Source: Caryophanales bacterium UBA5026 (lineage in GTDB: Bacteria > Bacillota_I > Bacilli_A > RF39 > UBA660). Taken from it: 64,000 bases of DNA. The notes under the pieces are model-generated. The model searched no databases, was not told the origin of the DNA, and worked only from the letters and a program-made list of their open reading frames with translations. The position numbers and the translations under genes were made by a program. The stretch is taken from NCBI GenBank assembly GCA_002416285.1, contig DICM01000002.1, forward strand, positions 1 to 64,000, given 5' to 3'. The stretch's first letter is position 1; the number at the start of each line of letters is the position of its first letter. Of this stretch, positions 41,905-50,654 are shown piece after piece.

Positions 41905-42447
41905 ATGACAACGATTACAAGAGAAATGGAAAAACAAATCAAGGCTATGCGTGGTAGCATTCTTGGTATTAATTTGAATTCTAATATGATAGAAAGTCTT
42001 AAAAAAAATGAGAACATTACGAGTTGCAACCTTTTAGAGAACGATGGTATTGGACTTTTTAAAGGGAGAAATCGTAAATCAAAAAAGGGTAAATCAGAAC
42101 GTGTAACATTAAAAAGATTAATAAAACGATTTGGAAATAAGTCTCACGATTTTTTAATTGCAGACATTAAAACGATTAATTCATATAAGAAACTATTTAT
42201 GAAAGACAGTATTAATTTAACAACGACTAAAGTTTATTTGTATATTGAGGAGGACTTTGATGAAAGTCATTTAGTTGCAATGTACAAACGTTATACAGAT
42301 GTCGAAATAATTGAATGTAAAGATGGCAAGATTTTAAAAATAGAGACCGAAAATATTAAGACCAATTATATTTTAGACAAAGTATATTTTGTGGTTGATA
42401 TAGTTTGGGATTTGTTTGATTTAATTAGTGATGTTTTAGTAAAATAA
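41905..42447 (+). CDS. Hypothetical protein downstream of tcdA
   Basis: Not recognised. A 180-residue protein. The basic stretch KGRNRKSKKGKSERVTLKR near residue 55 and the following IADIKTINSYKKLFMKDSI hint at a nucleic-acid or SAM-dependent methyltransferase-like fold, but no motif is decisive. GGAGAGTG precedes the ATG, and it is in one operon with tcdA. Confidence 0.6.
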   Translation: MTTITREMEKQIKAMRGSILGINLNSNMIESLKKNENITSCNLLENDGIGLFKGRNRKSKKGKSERVTLKRLIKRFGNKSHDFLIADIKTINSYKKLFMKDSINLTTTKVYLYIEEDFDESHLVAMYKRYTDVEIIECKDGKILKIETENIKTNYILDKVYFVVDIVWDLFDLISDVLVK

Positions 42448-42546
42448 TTTTAAGCAGTATGATTAGGAAGATGTATAATTTATGTTTTAAACACTGTGTA
42501 TGAGTTGTAAATAGGATATCTTTTTCTATTCTAAAAAAATAATTTA

Positions 42547-42555
42547 TGCTATAAT
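42547..42555 (+). promoter_or_regulatory. Extended -10 promoter of the DUF368 gene
   Basis: TGCTATAAT, 26 bases before ATG 42581. It overlaps the upstream ATG at 42554, which is therefore not the start. Confidence 0.55.
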
Positions 42556-42580
42556 GAAAAAAACAAAAAGGAGTCATTAT

Positions 42581-43420
42581 ATGAAAGAAAAATTAATATT
42601 AGTTGCAAAAGGCTTTATTATTGGAATTGCCAATATTATTCCAGGTGTAAGTGGTGGCACTTTAGCAATCACACTTGGAATTTATGAAAAATTAATTGAA
42701 GCAATTAGCCATTTTTTATCAAACTTTAAAGAGAATATAAAATTTTTAGTTCCAGTTGGATTGGGAATTATATTGTCATTATTATTACTATCAAATGTAA
42801 TAGGATACTCACTAGATCATTTTCCTGTTCCGACTGTATTCTTCTTTATCGGACTTATCCTTGGTGGAATACCAATGTTAATGAAAAAAGTAAAAGGAGA
42901 ATATCAAAAAACAAGTAATTTGATCATTTTCTTAATTATGTTTGTCGCAGTAGCTTCATTTGCCTTTTTGAAATCAGGAAGTAATGTTGTTTCTTTTGAA
43001 AATATGGATTTAATGAAGTATATAATGTTATTTGTCGCTGGAGTAATCGCTGCTGGAACGATGGTAATACCTGGAATTAGTGGCTCATTCATGCTTATGC
43101 TGATGGGTTATTATGAACCGATTATCAATACCATTCGCAGTCTTACACATTTAGAAAATATTGCAGGTAACATTTTGATATTATTCCCATTTGGAATCGG
43201 AGTTTTAATCGGTATCATTTTAGTAGCAAAAATAATTGAATACTTACTCAAAAAATTTGAAATTAAAACTTATTTTGCAATTTTAGGTTTTGTTCTTGCC
43301 TCTATTATTTCCATTTTAATGGGACTGGGGGATACCAATATTACTGTGTTAAATACCATTATTGGATTGCTATTTGGTTTTATTGGATTTGTTATCGCAT
43401 ATATATTAGGAGAAAAGTAG
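42581..43420 (+). CDS. DUF368 membrane protein, PopT-type undecaprenyl-phosphate translocase
   Basis: A 279-residue protein with about eight membrane segments. The N-terminus KGFIIGIANIIPGVSGGTLA and the repeated MVIPGISGSFMLMLMGYYEP are the signature of DUF368, a family shown to recycle undecaprenyl phosphate from the outer to the inner face of the membrane. It would support wall and surface polysaccharide synthesis seen elsewhere in this window. AAAAGGAG precedes the ATG; the frame is open to 42554 but that ATG lies inside the -10 box. Confidence 0.9.
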   Translation: MKEKLILVAKGFIIGIANIIPGVSGGTLAITLGIYEKLIEAISHFLSNFKENIKFLVPVGLGIILSLLLLSNVIGYSLDHFPVPTVFFFIGLILGGIPMLMKKVKGEYQKTSNLIIFLIMFVAVASFAFLKSGSNVVSFENMDLMKYIMLFVAGVIAAGTMVIPGISGSFMLMLMGYYEPIINTIRSLTHLENIAGNILILFPFGIGVLIGIILVAKIIEYLLKKFEIKTYFAILGFVLASIISILMGLGDTNITVLNTIIGLLFGFIGFVIAYILGEK

Positions 43421-43438
43421 GCATATGGCCTCTTTTTT
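43413..43438 (+). terminator. Terminator after the DUF368 gene
   Basis: AAAAG-AGGC / GCCT-CTTTT stem with one bulged T and loop ATATG, then T residues. Confidence 0.65.
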
Positions 43439-43468
43439 CAAAAAAAAGTAGGAAACAAAACGGATGTT

Positions 43469-43477
43469 TGATATAAT
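43469..43477 (+). promoter_or_regulatory. Extended -10 promoter of the AI-2E family gene
   Basis: TGATATAAT lies 23 bases before ATG 43500. Confidence 0.5.
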
Positions 43478-43499
43478 AAATAATAAAGAGGTGATTGCT

Positions 43500-44657
43500 A
43501 TGTTTCGTAAAGAAGGAAAAGACAAACAACTTGATGTAAGATCTTTGAATGATCTATTACATCTATCAAATCAAATTTTACGAATTGCCTATATATTTTT
43601 GATTATAGGTGCGATTTATGTAGTAACAATTATTATGAAAGAATGGAATGTCAAACCGACTATTATTATTTTGTTAAAGACGTTAGCACCACTATTCATC
43701 GGATTATTTATAGCTTGGCTATTTGATCCTTTTGTTCGTTATTTACAGAAAAAAGGAATTAAAAGAAGTTTGGGAACGGCGATTACCTACATCCTATTTT
43801 TAGGATTTCTAGCGCTTGTTATCGGTTCAATTATTCCTGTATTATCTGATCAGATTAATGATTTTGTAAAAACGATTCCAACTGTATTTGACACTGTCAA
43901 AAATTGGATTGATGTTGCTTTTGATAAATTCAAGAATATCGACAATTTTGATGCGGCGAATATGCAAGCACAATTATCAAAAAAAATCGAAGCTTTCGGT
44001 ACGAATTTAACAGACTCTCTTCCAGAACTTACAGTGAACTTTATTAAAACATTCTTTTCTTGGGCTGGAACATTCTTAATTGGATTAATTATTGGATTTT
44101 ATTTATTGATTAGTTTTAATAATGCAAATGATTTGATAATTACATTACTTCCAAACAGGATGCGAAAGGAAGCAAAAGAACTAATCTATCAAGTAAATGG
44201 AACTTTAAGAAAATTTGTCCAAGGTGCATTGGCAGATTCAACTTTGATATTTTTAGTATCATCTTTCGGCCTTTGGCTTTGTGGATTAAGAGCACCATTA
44301 TTATTTGGATTATTCTGTGGGATCACTAATGTTATTCCCTATGCAGGGCCATATATTGGTGGCGCACCAGCAGTTATTGTTGGATTTTCACAAAGTCCAA
44401 CAATTGGAATCTGTGCTTTAGTAACAATCGTTATCATTCAGTTTTTAGAAGGAAACTTCTTGCAACCTTTAATCATGAGTAAAACAACAAAACTACATCC
44501 TGTAACCATTATTTTAGGACTTTTAGTATTTGGCTACTTTTTTGGGATATTTGGAATGGTTATTTCAACACCAATTATTGGTGCATGTAAAGCGATATTC
44601 TTTTTCTTCGATGAAAAGTATCATTTGTTAAACTACAATAATGAGGAGGTTGATTAA
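43500..44657 (+). CDS. AI-2E family transporter
   Basis: A 385-residue PF01594 membrane protein with about eight helices. Typical segments: LAPLFIGLFIAWLFDPFV, LITLLPNRMRKEAKELIYQV, VQGALADSTLIFLVSSFGLW and the paired ITNVIPYAGPYIGGAPAVIV. Members range from putative autoinducer exporters to Na+/H+ antiporters; no substrate can be named. ATG 43500 has AAGAGGTGATT upstream, whereas the frame start at 43464 overlaps the promoter. The dNMP kinase-like gene starts one base after its stop. Confidence 0.9.
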   Translation: MFRKEGKDKQLDVRSLNDLLHLSNQILRIAYIFLIIGAIYVVTIIMKEWNVKPTIIILLKTLAPLFIGLFIAWLFDPFVRYLQKKGIKRSLGTAITYILFLGFLALVIGSIIPVLSDQINDFVKTIPTVFDTVKNWIDVAFDKFKNIDNFDAANMQAQLSKKIEAFGTNLTDSLPELTVNFIKTFFSWAGTFLIGLIIGFYLLISFNNANDLIITLLPNRMRKEAKELIYQVNGTLRKFVQGALADSTLIFLVSSFGLWLCGLRAPLLFGLFCGITNVIPYAGPYIGGAPAVIVGFSQSPTIGICALVTIVIIQFLEGNFLQPLIMSKTTKLHPVTIILGLLVFGYFFGIFGMVISTPIIGACKAIFFFFDEKYHLLNYNNEEVD

Positions 44658-45224
44658 GTGGTTGAACTAGAAAAAAGAGACCCTATTATTTACGTTTTGG
44701 CAGGTCAAGCTCGTAGTGGGAAAGATAGTAGTGTAGGCTTTTTAAAAGAATATTATGAGAAACTAGGAAAGAAAGTCAAGCAGTTAGAATTTAAGCATTA
44801 TTTAGTGGAATACACCAAAGCAATGACCGACTGGAATGGCGACCTCGATAATAAACCACGTGAAGTTTTAAATTATATTGGAACCGATATTATTCGTACT
44901 CAAATTGATGAGAGATTTTTTATTAAAAGAACTTTAGAAGATATTTTAGTTTATTCTTATCATTTTGATGTTATGATTATATCAGACTCTCGTTTTCCAA
45001 TTGAAATTGAGAGTATTAAAGAGGTATATCCAGAAGCAATCTCCGTTCACTTGATAAGAGAAATTGACGGAATACTTAACGAAAATGAGAAAAAACATGC
45101 AGTTGAAACGAGTTTAATTGGATATCAAAATTATGACTATACCGTTTTCAATGATGGAACATTAGATGATTTAAAAGAAAAAATAATTAATATAGCAAAA
45201 GAGGTAAAACAAAATGAACATTAA
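44658..45224 (+). CDS. P-loop (deoxy)nucleoside monophosphate kinase-like protein
   Basis: A 188-residue P-loop protein. Walker A is LAGQARSGKDSS; FDVMIISDSRFPIEIESI contains the D-S-R-F-P motif and IREIDGILNENEKKHAVETS a lid-like region, both typical of phage-type dNMP kinases (T4 gene 1-like) and their bacterial homologues. Phosphorylation of dNMPs to dNDPs is the likely reaction. Start GTG 44658 has AGGAGG eight bases upstream. The end overlaps alaS by eleven bases. Confidence 0.75.
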   Translation: MVELEKRDPIIYVLAGQARSGKDSSVGFLKEYYEKLGKKVKQLEFKHYLVEYTKAMTDWNGDLDNKPREVLNYIGTDIIRTQIDERFFIKRTLEDILVYSYHFDVMIISDSRFPIEIESIKEVYPEAISVHLIREIDGILNENEKKHAVETSLIGYQNYDYTVFNDGTLDDLKEKIINIAKEVKQNEH

Positions 45225-46962
45225 GGATTTATATATTGACTTTTTCGTAAGTAAGGGACATGTGCAAATCCCATCTGCACCGATTATTCCTGAAAATGAT
45301 CCGACTGTACTTTTTAATACAGCAGGAATGCAACCTTTAAAACCATATTTACAGGGAGAACCTCATCCACTTGGTAGACGTTTAACAGATTTCCAAAAAT
45401 GTTTACGTATGGATGATCTAGAAGAAGTAGGTGATACAACGCACCACACCTTCTTTGAAATGTTAGGTAATTGGTCTTTAGGTGATTATTTTAAAGAGGA
45501 ATCGATAAAATGGAGTTTTGAATTTTTAACATCTGTTTTAAAAATCCCAGTTGAAAAATTAGCTGTTACGGTATTCGAAGGAAATGATATGGTAGAACGT
45601 GATGAAGAGTCTGCTAATATTTGGATGAGTTTAGGAATTCCAAAAGATCGTATCAGTTATCTTGGAGTAGAGGATAATTGGTGGCCAAATATGGAACTAC
45701 TAGGACCTTGTGGACCAGATACAGAAATATTCTATTGGCGAGATAATAGTGAAGCGCCAAAGATTCATGATCCAAATGACGAGAGATGGGTAGAAATTTG
45801 GAACAATGTATTTATGCAATACATCCATTTGGAAGATGGAACATTTGAACCATTAAAACAAAAAAATGTTGATACGGGAATGGGAGTTGAAAGAACTACT
45901 GCTATTCTAGAGGGATTCTGTGATAATTACGAAAGTAGTATTTGGAAACCAATTATTCGTAAGATTGAAGAATTATCTGGAAAGATTTATTATGAATATC
46001 CAAAAGAAATGAGAATTATAGCTGATCACATTCGTTCAATTGTTATTGTAGCTGGTGATGATTCCAAGATTTATCCATCCAATAAAGATCAGGGGTATAT
46101 TTTGCGTCGTTTAATTCGCCGTACGATTCGTTATGCAAAACAATTGGATATAGATATGAATTCTGATTTTGATCGTGAATTAGCGCTTATTATTATTGAG
46201 GAATATCAGAAATATTATCCAGAACTAGAACGAAATCAGGATCATATCTTAGAAGTTCTAGCTCTTGAAAAGAAGAAGTTTGCAAGAACTCTTGAAAAAG
46301 GATTAAAAGAATTTGAACGTTTTATCAAGGATCATGATATGGTTGATGGTTTTACTGCCTTCCATCTATATGATACTTATGGATTTCCAATTGAATTTAC
46401 AGAGGAACTTGCTCATGAACAAGGCATAAAAATAGACATTGATGGATTTAAAAAACATTTTGAAGAACATCAAGAAAAATCAAGAGTAGGGGCAGAACAG
46501 AAATTTAAAGGTGGACTATCTAGTAGTAATGATATTAATACTAAATATCATACGGCAACACATTTATTAAATGCGGCTTTAAAAGTTGTATTAGGTGATC
46601 ATGTTCATCAAATGGGTAGTAATATTACAGATGAAAGAATGCGTTTTGATTTTTCTCATCCTACCAAAGTTTCCAAAGAAGAATTGGATAGAACAGAAGC
46701 TCTAGTAAACGAATGGATTAGAGAAGATTTTCCAGTTGTTCGAAAAGAAATGACAAAACAAGAAGCGGTAGAAACTGGTGCTGAAGCAATGTTTATTGAT
46801 AAATATGGTGATCAAGTAACAGTCTATCAAATTGATGAAATTTCAAAAGAGTTATGTGGAGGACCACATGTTACTCATACTGGAGAACTTGGACATTTTG
46901 AAATTAGAAAAGAAGAAGCTTCTAGTGCAGGTGTAAGAAGAATCAAAGCAATTTTAAATTAA
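45214..46962 (+). CDS. alaS: Alanyl-tRNA synthetase, short form without C-Ala domain
   Basis: Charges tRNA-Ala. At 582 residues it is about 300 shorter than most bacterial AlaRS (about 870). The catalytic domain is complete (NDPTVLFNTAGMQPLKPYL, HHTFFEMLGNWSLGDYFKEE, CGPDTEIFYW, GMGVERTTAIL), as is the tRNA-recognition helical part, and the editing domain has the zinc-site residues HTATHLLNAALK-like TATHLLN and CGGPHVTHTGELG. It stops right after the editing domain (RRIKAIL), so the linker and C-Ala domain are absent. The ORF ends at a clean stop before a tRNA promoter, so it is not a frameshift. Confidence 0.95.
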   Translation: MNIKDLYIDFFVSKGHVQIPSAPIIPENDPTVLFNTAGMQPLKPYLQGEPHPLGRRLTDFQKCLRMDDLEEVGDTTHHTFFEMLGNWSLGDYFKEESIKWSFEFLTSVLKIPVEKLAVTVFEGNDMVERDEESANIWMSLGIPKDRISYLGVEDNWWPNMELLGPCGPDTEIFYWRDNSEAPKIHDPNDERWVEIWNNVFMQYIHLEDGTFEPLKQKNVDTGMGVERTTAILEGFCDNYESSIWKPIIRKIEELSGKIYYEYPKEMRIIADHIRSIVIVAGDDSKIYPSNKDQGYILRRLIRRTIRYAKQLDIDMNSDFDRELALIIIEEYQKYYPELERNQDHILEVLALEKKKFARTLEKGLKEFERFIKDHDMVDGFTAFHLYDTYGFPIEFTEELAHEQGIKIDIDGFKKHFEEHQEKSRVGAEQKFKGGLSSSNDINTKYHTATHLLNAALKVVLGDHVHQMGSNITDERMRFDFSHPTKVSKEELDRTEALVNEWIREDFPVVRKEMTKQEAVETGAEAMFIDKYGDQVTVYQIDEISKELCGGPHVTHTGELGHFEIRKEEASSAGVRRIKAILN

Positions 46963-46982
46963 GATAAAATGAATAAAAACTA

Positions 46983-47011
46983 TTGTCGATATAAAAAAAT
47001 TATGATACAAT
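46983..47011 (+). promoter_or_regulatory. Promoter of tRNA-Val/tRNA-Thr
   Basis: TTGTCG (46983-46988), 17 bp, TACAAT (47006-47011). Confidence 0.75.
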
Positions 47012-47023
47012 GGTTTTGTTCTT

Positions 47024-47100
47024 GGGGGATTAGCTCAGTTGGTTAGAGCACCTGCCTTACAAGCAGGGGGTCATAGGTTCGAGTCCTATATCCCCCACCA
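47024..47100 (+). tRNA. tRNA-Val (TAC)
   Basis: Acceptor GGGGGAT pairs with ATCCCCC, then A and encoded CCA. The anticodon TAC is at 47058-47060; all arms are standard. Confidence 0.97.
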
Positions 47101-47101
47101 T

Positions 47102-47177
<76 letters not shown>

Positions 47178-47187
47178 GTGAATTAAC

Positions 47188-47216
47188 AAACTTGCATTTC
47201 TGCAAGTTTTTTCTTT
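47188..47216 (+). terminator. Terminator of the tRNA-Val/Thr transcript
   Basis: AAACTTGCA/TGCAAGTTT stem, loop TTTC, then T run. Confidence 0.9.
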
Positions 47217-47251
47217 GTTAAAATGGGAATCTTATTAGATACTCTATTTGT

Positions 47252-47280
47252 TTGACATTTTAATACTTTTTTGATAGAAT
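47252..47280 (+). promoter_or_regulatory. Promoter of the coiled-coil membrane protein gene
   Basis: TTGACA (47252-47257), 17 bp, TAGAAT (47275-47280). It places the transcription start near 47287 and excludes the ATG at 47281. Confidence 0.8.
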
Positions 47281-47307
47281 ATGCTCTATTCAAAAAAGGG
47301 GATTAAT

Positions 47308-48129
47308 ATGGATAAATATTTTAAATTGATTGAAGAAAAGAAATTTGAACTTAGTGAACTAATATTGAAAAAAGATCAGTTATTAGAAGAATATGGATAT
47401 TTAGAAAAAAACAATAATAGCAAGCATATTAGCAGCCTAGAAAAAGAAATTGAAAGTTTAGAAAAGGAAAAAAGTAAGCTTGAAAAACAAATTCAAAAGA
47501 AGAAGAAAAAAAGAGATAAAAGCTTTGGTTTATTTATTTTTTATTTTGTAATGTTTGGAATCACCATAAATTTTATTTATATTTCTATCGCTTTTATAAT
47601 ATTAGGATTACTTGATGTGATGCCATATATTTTAAAAGAATTCGGCTCTAAAGAACAATTGGACAATTTGCTTCGATTGTTTGAAATTATAAAAACGATT
47701 AATATAAAAAAACAGGAATTAGCAAAGGAAAAAATTAAGGAAATCCATGGATCTAAAATAAAAAAGGAGATAAAATCATCAAGGAAACAGCTTAAAAAAA
47801 TATGCTTATCAATTGAATCGTTGGAAAATGAGATTAATAGTATTCAATCATTAAGAAATAAAATTATAGAAGGAATATTTGAAAATAATACAATCAATCT
47901 CCAAATTAATTCTTCTGTGAATGAGTATGTAGTTCAAAATAAAATTGAATATCTCAATCTTATACAGATGAATAAAATAGCTCGAGAAGCACTTCTAGGT
48001 AATCCAGAAATTGTACAAATTATAAATATTTCTATGGATAAATGTGTTGAGGAAATTTATAACACTGATACATATAATTCTAGTAAAGAAAACCCAAAAC
48101 AGAAGATATTAAATAATAAAAACTTATAA
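47308..48129 (+). CDS. Coiled-coil membrane protein of unknown function
   Basis: A 273-residue protein not assigned to a family. Residues 1-75 form a charged coiled coil (SSLEKEIESLEKEKSKLEKQ), followed by a hydrophobic hairpin of two membrane helices (FGLFIFYFVMFGITINFIYI and IAFIILGLLDVMPYIL), and then a second coiled coil (ELAKEKIKEIHGSKIKKE onward). Both long arms are probably cytoplasmic. AAGGGG precedes ATG 47308. Confidence 0.7.
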   Translation: MDKYFKLIEEKKFELSELILKKDQLLEEYGYLEKNNNSKHISSLEKEIESLEKEKSKLEKQIQKKKKKRDKSFGLFIFYFVMFGITINFIYISIAFIILGLLDVMPYILKEFGSKEQLDNLLRLFEIIKTINIKKQELAKEKIKEIHGSKIKKEIKSSRKQLKKICLSIESLENEINSIQSLRNKIIEGIFENNTINLQINSSVNEYVVQNKIEYLNLIQMNKIAREALLGNPEIVQIINISMDKCVEEIYNTDTYNSSKENPKQKILNNKNL

Positions 48130-48183
48130 AATATTGTTAATTAAAATGATAAATAGGTATTCTTATAATGGCATGGTGATAAT

Positions 48184-48357
48184 ATGTTTCGATATCTACA
48201 GATTACAAATGATAACCTTTCATTAGCAACAAAAATCCAAATTTTTAATTTTTCCAAAAGAATCAGCATATAAACACTATTTAATGATTTTTACGATGCT
48301 AATGAATCAAATAGAAGAAAGATATTGGAATTATTTCAAAAATCGAAAAAATATTAG
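48184..48357 (+). pseudogene. GNAT-like acetyltransferase fragment, frameshifted
   Basis: From ATG 48184 the frame reads FRYLQITNDNLSLATKIQ, the typical opening of a GNAT N-acetyltransferase, but then runs out at 48272. In the next frame the expected continuation IFPKESAYKHYL appears, and further on a third frame ends ILELFQKSKKY-stop. It is thus a broken and shortened gene. A TATAAT is at 48164-48169. The remainder of the gap 48130-48441 holds only the terminator below. Confidence 0.55.
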
Positions 48358-48378
48358 AATGATAGTTCTAATATTTTT
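48346..48378. terminator. Bidirectional terminator
   Basis: Perfect 13-bp stem AAAAATATTAGAA/TTCTAATATTTTT with loop TGATAG. Confidence 0.85.
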
Positions 48379-48441
48379 TATATCAATATATTATGTTATT
48401 GTTATCTATCAAGTTGACTAAAGCAAAAGATTTTTTATTAT

Positions 48442-49800
48442 CTAGTTATCCTTTTGAAATTGAAAAGAATAATAATGGGTTTTATAAGAATAAATTTTAT
48501 TTTGTCCTATAATATTATTTAATTGTTCAAGTAAATTTTCTTCTTCCTTGTTTAAAATAGAGAACCAATTGAAAGTAGATGTATGTTTATATCCATTGTT
48601 TAAAAATAATGTATTAATATCTTCTATCGTAAAATTATTTTTATTATATTTCGGAAAATTGTTATTAAAATACCAATTGTCTTTTAATAACTCTAAAATC
48701 ATCTTATGACTTGAAATATTGCTAATTTCTCCAATAATAAAACCGTCTTTCTTTAAATATTTCTTGATATCTTGTAAGAACATATCCGGATGATCTACTT
48801 TTTCTAATAAATTCCCAATAATAATATAATCGTAATCATTTTCTTTTAATTCATCGTAACTTTGAAATACATTTCCAAAATATTTTGCAAATTTAGCCAT
48901 ATTTTCATTTGATTCGATACCATCTATTTCTGAATTTTTATAATCATTTTTAATTTTAAGCATAGTTGTTCCAATACCACAATTAACATCTAAAAATCTT
49001 AATGATTTTTCTTTATCATCTTTTAAAATTCTGAGAGATGCATGTTTAATCTCATCAAATTGAAATGTATTAAATCCCCATCTACTTTCAAAGTAAGTAC
49101 GATTTTTATAGAGAATTGGATAAAATTTATTTAAATCTTTTCGAAAAGCTGTACCTAAATAATGATGTATAAATGAATCGTGACAAAGCATTAATTTATA
49201 TCCCGCATCTATAATTCGAAGAGATAGATCGTTATCTTCTACATATCCTGGCGAGTATTCTTCATCTAATAGTCCAATTTTATTTAATACATCACGCTTT
49301 ATTAAAATGCAAAAACCAATTAAAAATACTTTTTCTTCCCATCTGTTTGAATCAGATATATTATTTTTTATTGCAAGTTCCTGCATCTCCATAAAATCAC
49401 TATAAGTGAAATCTACACCCTGTAAATTTTCTTGGTGATTGGAAACAGAGCCAACTGCACCTACCAAATCATTACTATAGAGACATATTTTTAAATTTTC
49501 TAACCAATTAGTTGTAACGATTGTATCATTATTTAAAAGTAGAATATCATTATCAGGATTTGCAATTTCTATTCCTTGGTTACATCCTTTTGGGAATCCC
49601 ATATTTTCATCATTTAAAATGACTTTTAAATCCTTTTGCTTCTTTAACCAATCTCTTGTTCCGTCTGTAGATAAATTATCGACAACAATAATTTCATATG
49701 AATTTTTTTTGGTATATTTTTTTATACTCTCAATACAATCCTTTGTGTAATTAAAATTATTATAAGTGAGAATGACAATTGAAGTTTTTCTTTTCTTCAT
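48442..49800 (-). CDS. Glycosyltransferase family 2 - methyltransferase fusion
   Basis: A 452-residue two-domain protein. Residues 1-255 are a GT-A transferase: SIVILTYNNFNYTKDCIESI, VDNLSTDGTRDWL, NMGFPKGCNQGIEIA, LLNNDTIV and GYVEDNDLSLRI. Residues ~270-420 are a class I SAM methyltransferase: LRFLDVNCGIGTTML (SAM-binding loop), then IDGIESN and a YDYIIIGNLLEKVDHPDMF segment typical of the UbiE/methyltransf_11 group. Such fusions occur in glycan and O-antigen modification. It lies alone, 30 kb away from the polysaccharide locus. AAAGGGGG precedes the ATG. Confidence 0.9.
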   Translation of the reverse strand: MKKRKTSIVILTYNNFNYTKDCIESIKKYTKKNSYEIIVVDNLSTDGTRDWLKKQKDLKVILNDENMGFPKGCNQGIEIANPDNDILLLNNDTIVTTNWLENLKICLYSNDLVGAVGSVSNHQENLQGVDFTYSDFMEMQELAIKNNISDSNRWEEKVFLIGFCILIKRDVLNKIGLLDEEYSPGYVEDNDLSLRIIDAGYKLMLCHDSFIHHYLGTAFRKDLNKFYPILYKNRTYFESRWGFNTFQFDEIKHASLRILKDDKEKSLRFLDVNCGIGTTMLKIKNDYKNSEIDGIESNENMAKFAKYFGNVFQSYDELKENDYDYIIIGNLLEKVDHPDMFLQDIKKYLKKDGFIIGEISNISSHKMILELLKDNWYFNNNFPKYNKNNFTIEDINTLFLNNGYKHTSTFNWFSILNKEEENLLEQLNNIIGQNKIYSYKTHYYSFQFQKDN

Positions 49801-49983
49801 TTTAATCCCCCTTTATTCTCTCTATAATATATGTAGATATTGCTATTTCGGTTAGAAAATAATATACTTATATTAAGAGATAGAGTGGTAGTTTATAGAA
49901 CATTAAAACTATCATGAACGCGTTAATATCTCAATAAAAAATGATAAGGATATATTGGAAATGTTAGAAAGGTAAAAGGAATT

Positions 49984-50529
49984 ATGAAATTATTGTTTAT
50001 TTCGGATATACATGGTATTCCAGAAAATTTAACAAAGATCAATCAAATAATCAAATTAGAAAATATTGATAAGTTAGTCGTACTTGGGGATTTATATTAT
50101 GCTGGTCCTAACTTTGCTTGTAGTGAAGAAGTGAATATAGAGGCTGTAAAGAACTTTTTAATGTCTTATCAGGATCGTATTATTTGTTTACGGGGAAACT
50201 GCGACTCTGATGTGGATGTAAAAGTTAGTGATTTTCCTATTTGTGATAATCTAGCGCTCATTCACGTAGATGATATTGATGTTTATTGTACCCATGGAAA
50301 CGAATATAATATTGATAAAAGTAGTAAGTTTAATCGGAAAGGAATATTAGTTTACGGTCATGAACATTATCCTTATATCAGAAAGAAGTATGATATGGTT
50401 TATATTAATACAGGTTCTATTTCATTACCGAGAAACGGAAGTGAACCAAGTTATTTAATTTATGAAGATAGAAAATTTATGTTATATACAATTCATGATG
50501 AATTAATTGATATGATTGAGATAAAATGA
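49984..50529 (+). CDS. YfcE/MJ0936-type phosphodiesterase
   Basis: A 181-residue metallophosphoesterase. Metal-binding motifs are complete: ISDIHGIPENL (D-x-H), VVLGDLYYAGP (GD), LRGNCDSD (GN), YCTHGNEYN and VYGHEHYPY (GHxH-like), ending NTGSISLPRNG, which matches the YfcE group. Substrate in cells unknown. Translated from ATG 49984 with AAAGGTAAAAGGA upstream. Confidence 0.92.
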   Translation: MKLLFISDIHGIPENLTKINQIIKLENIDKLVVLGDLYYAGPNFACSEEVNIEAVKNFLMSYQDRIICLRGNCDSDVDVKVSDFPICDNLALIHVDDIDVYCTHGNEYNIDKSSKFNRKGILVYGHEHYPYIRKKYDMVYINTGSISLPRNGSEPSYLIYEDRKFMLYTIHDELIDMIEIK

Positions 50530-50553
50530 GCTTTAAAAAGTTCATTTTTTGTT
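50522..50553 (+). terminator. Terminator after the phosphodiesterase gene
   Basis: AAAATGAGC/GTTCATTTT stem (one G-T pair) around the stop codon, followed by T. Confidence 0.65.
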
Positions 50554-50654
50554 TCACAAAATATCCACCATAATTTTATATTCCTACCCATATACTTAAT
50601 ATATAAAATAATAAATTAGAAATTTTAACTTTCCTTATAGAAGGTAGGTGAACC

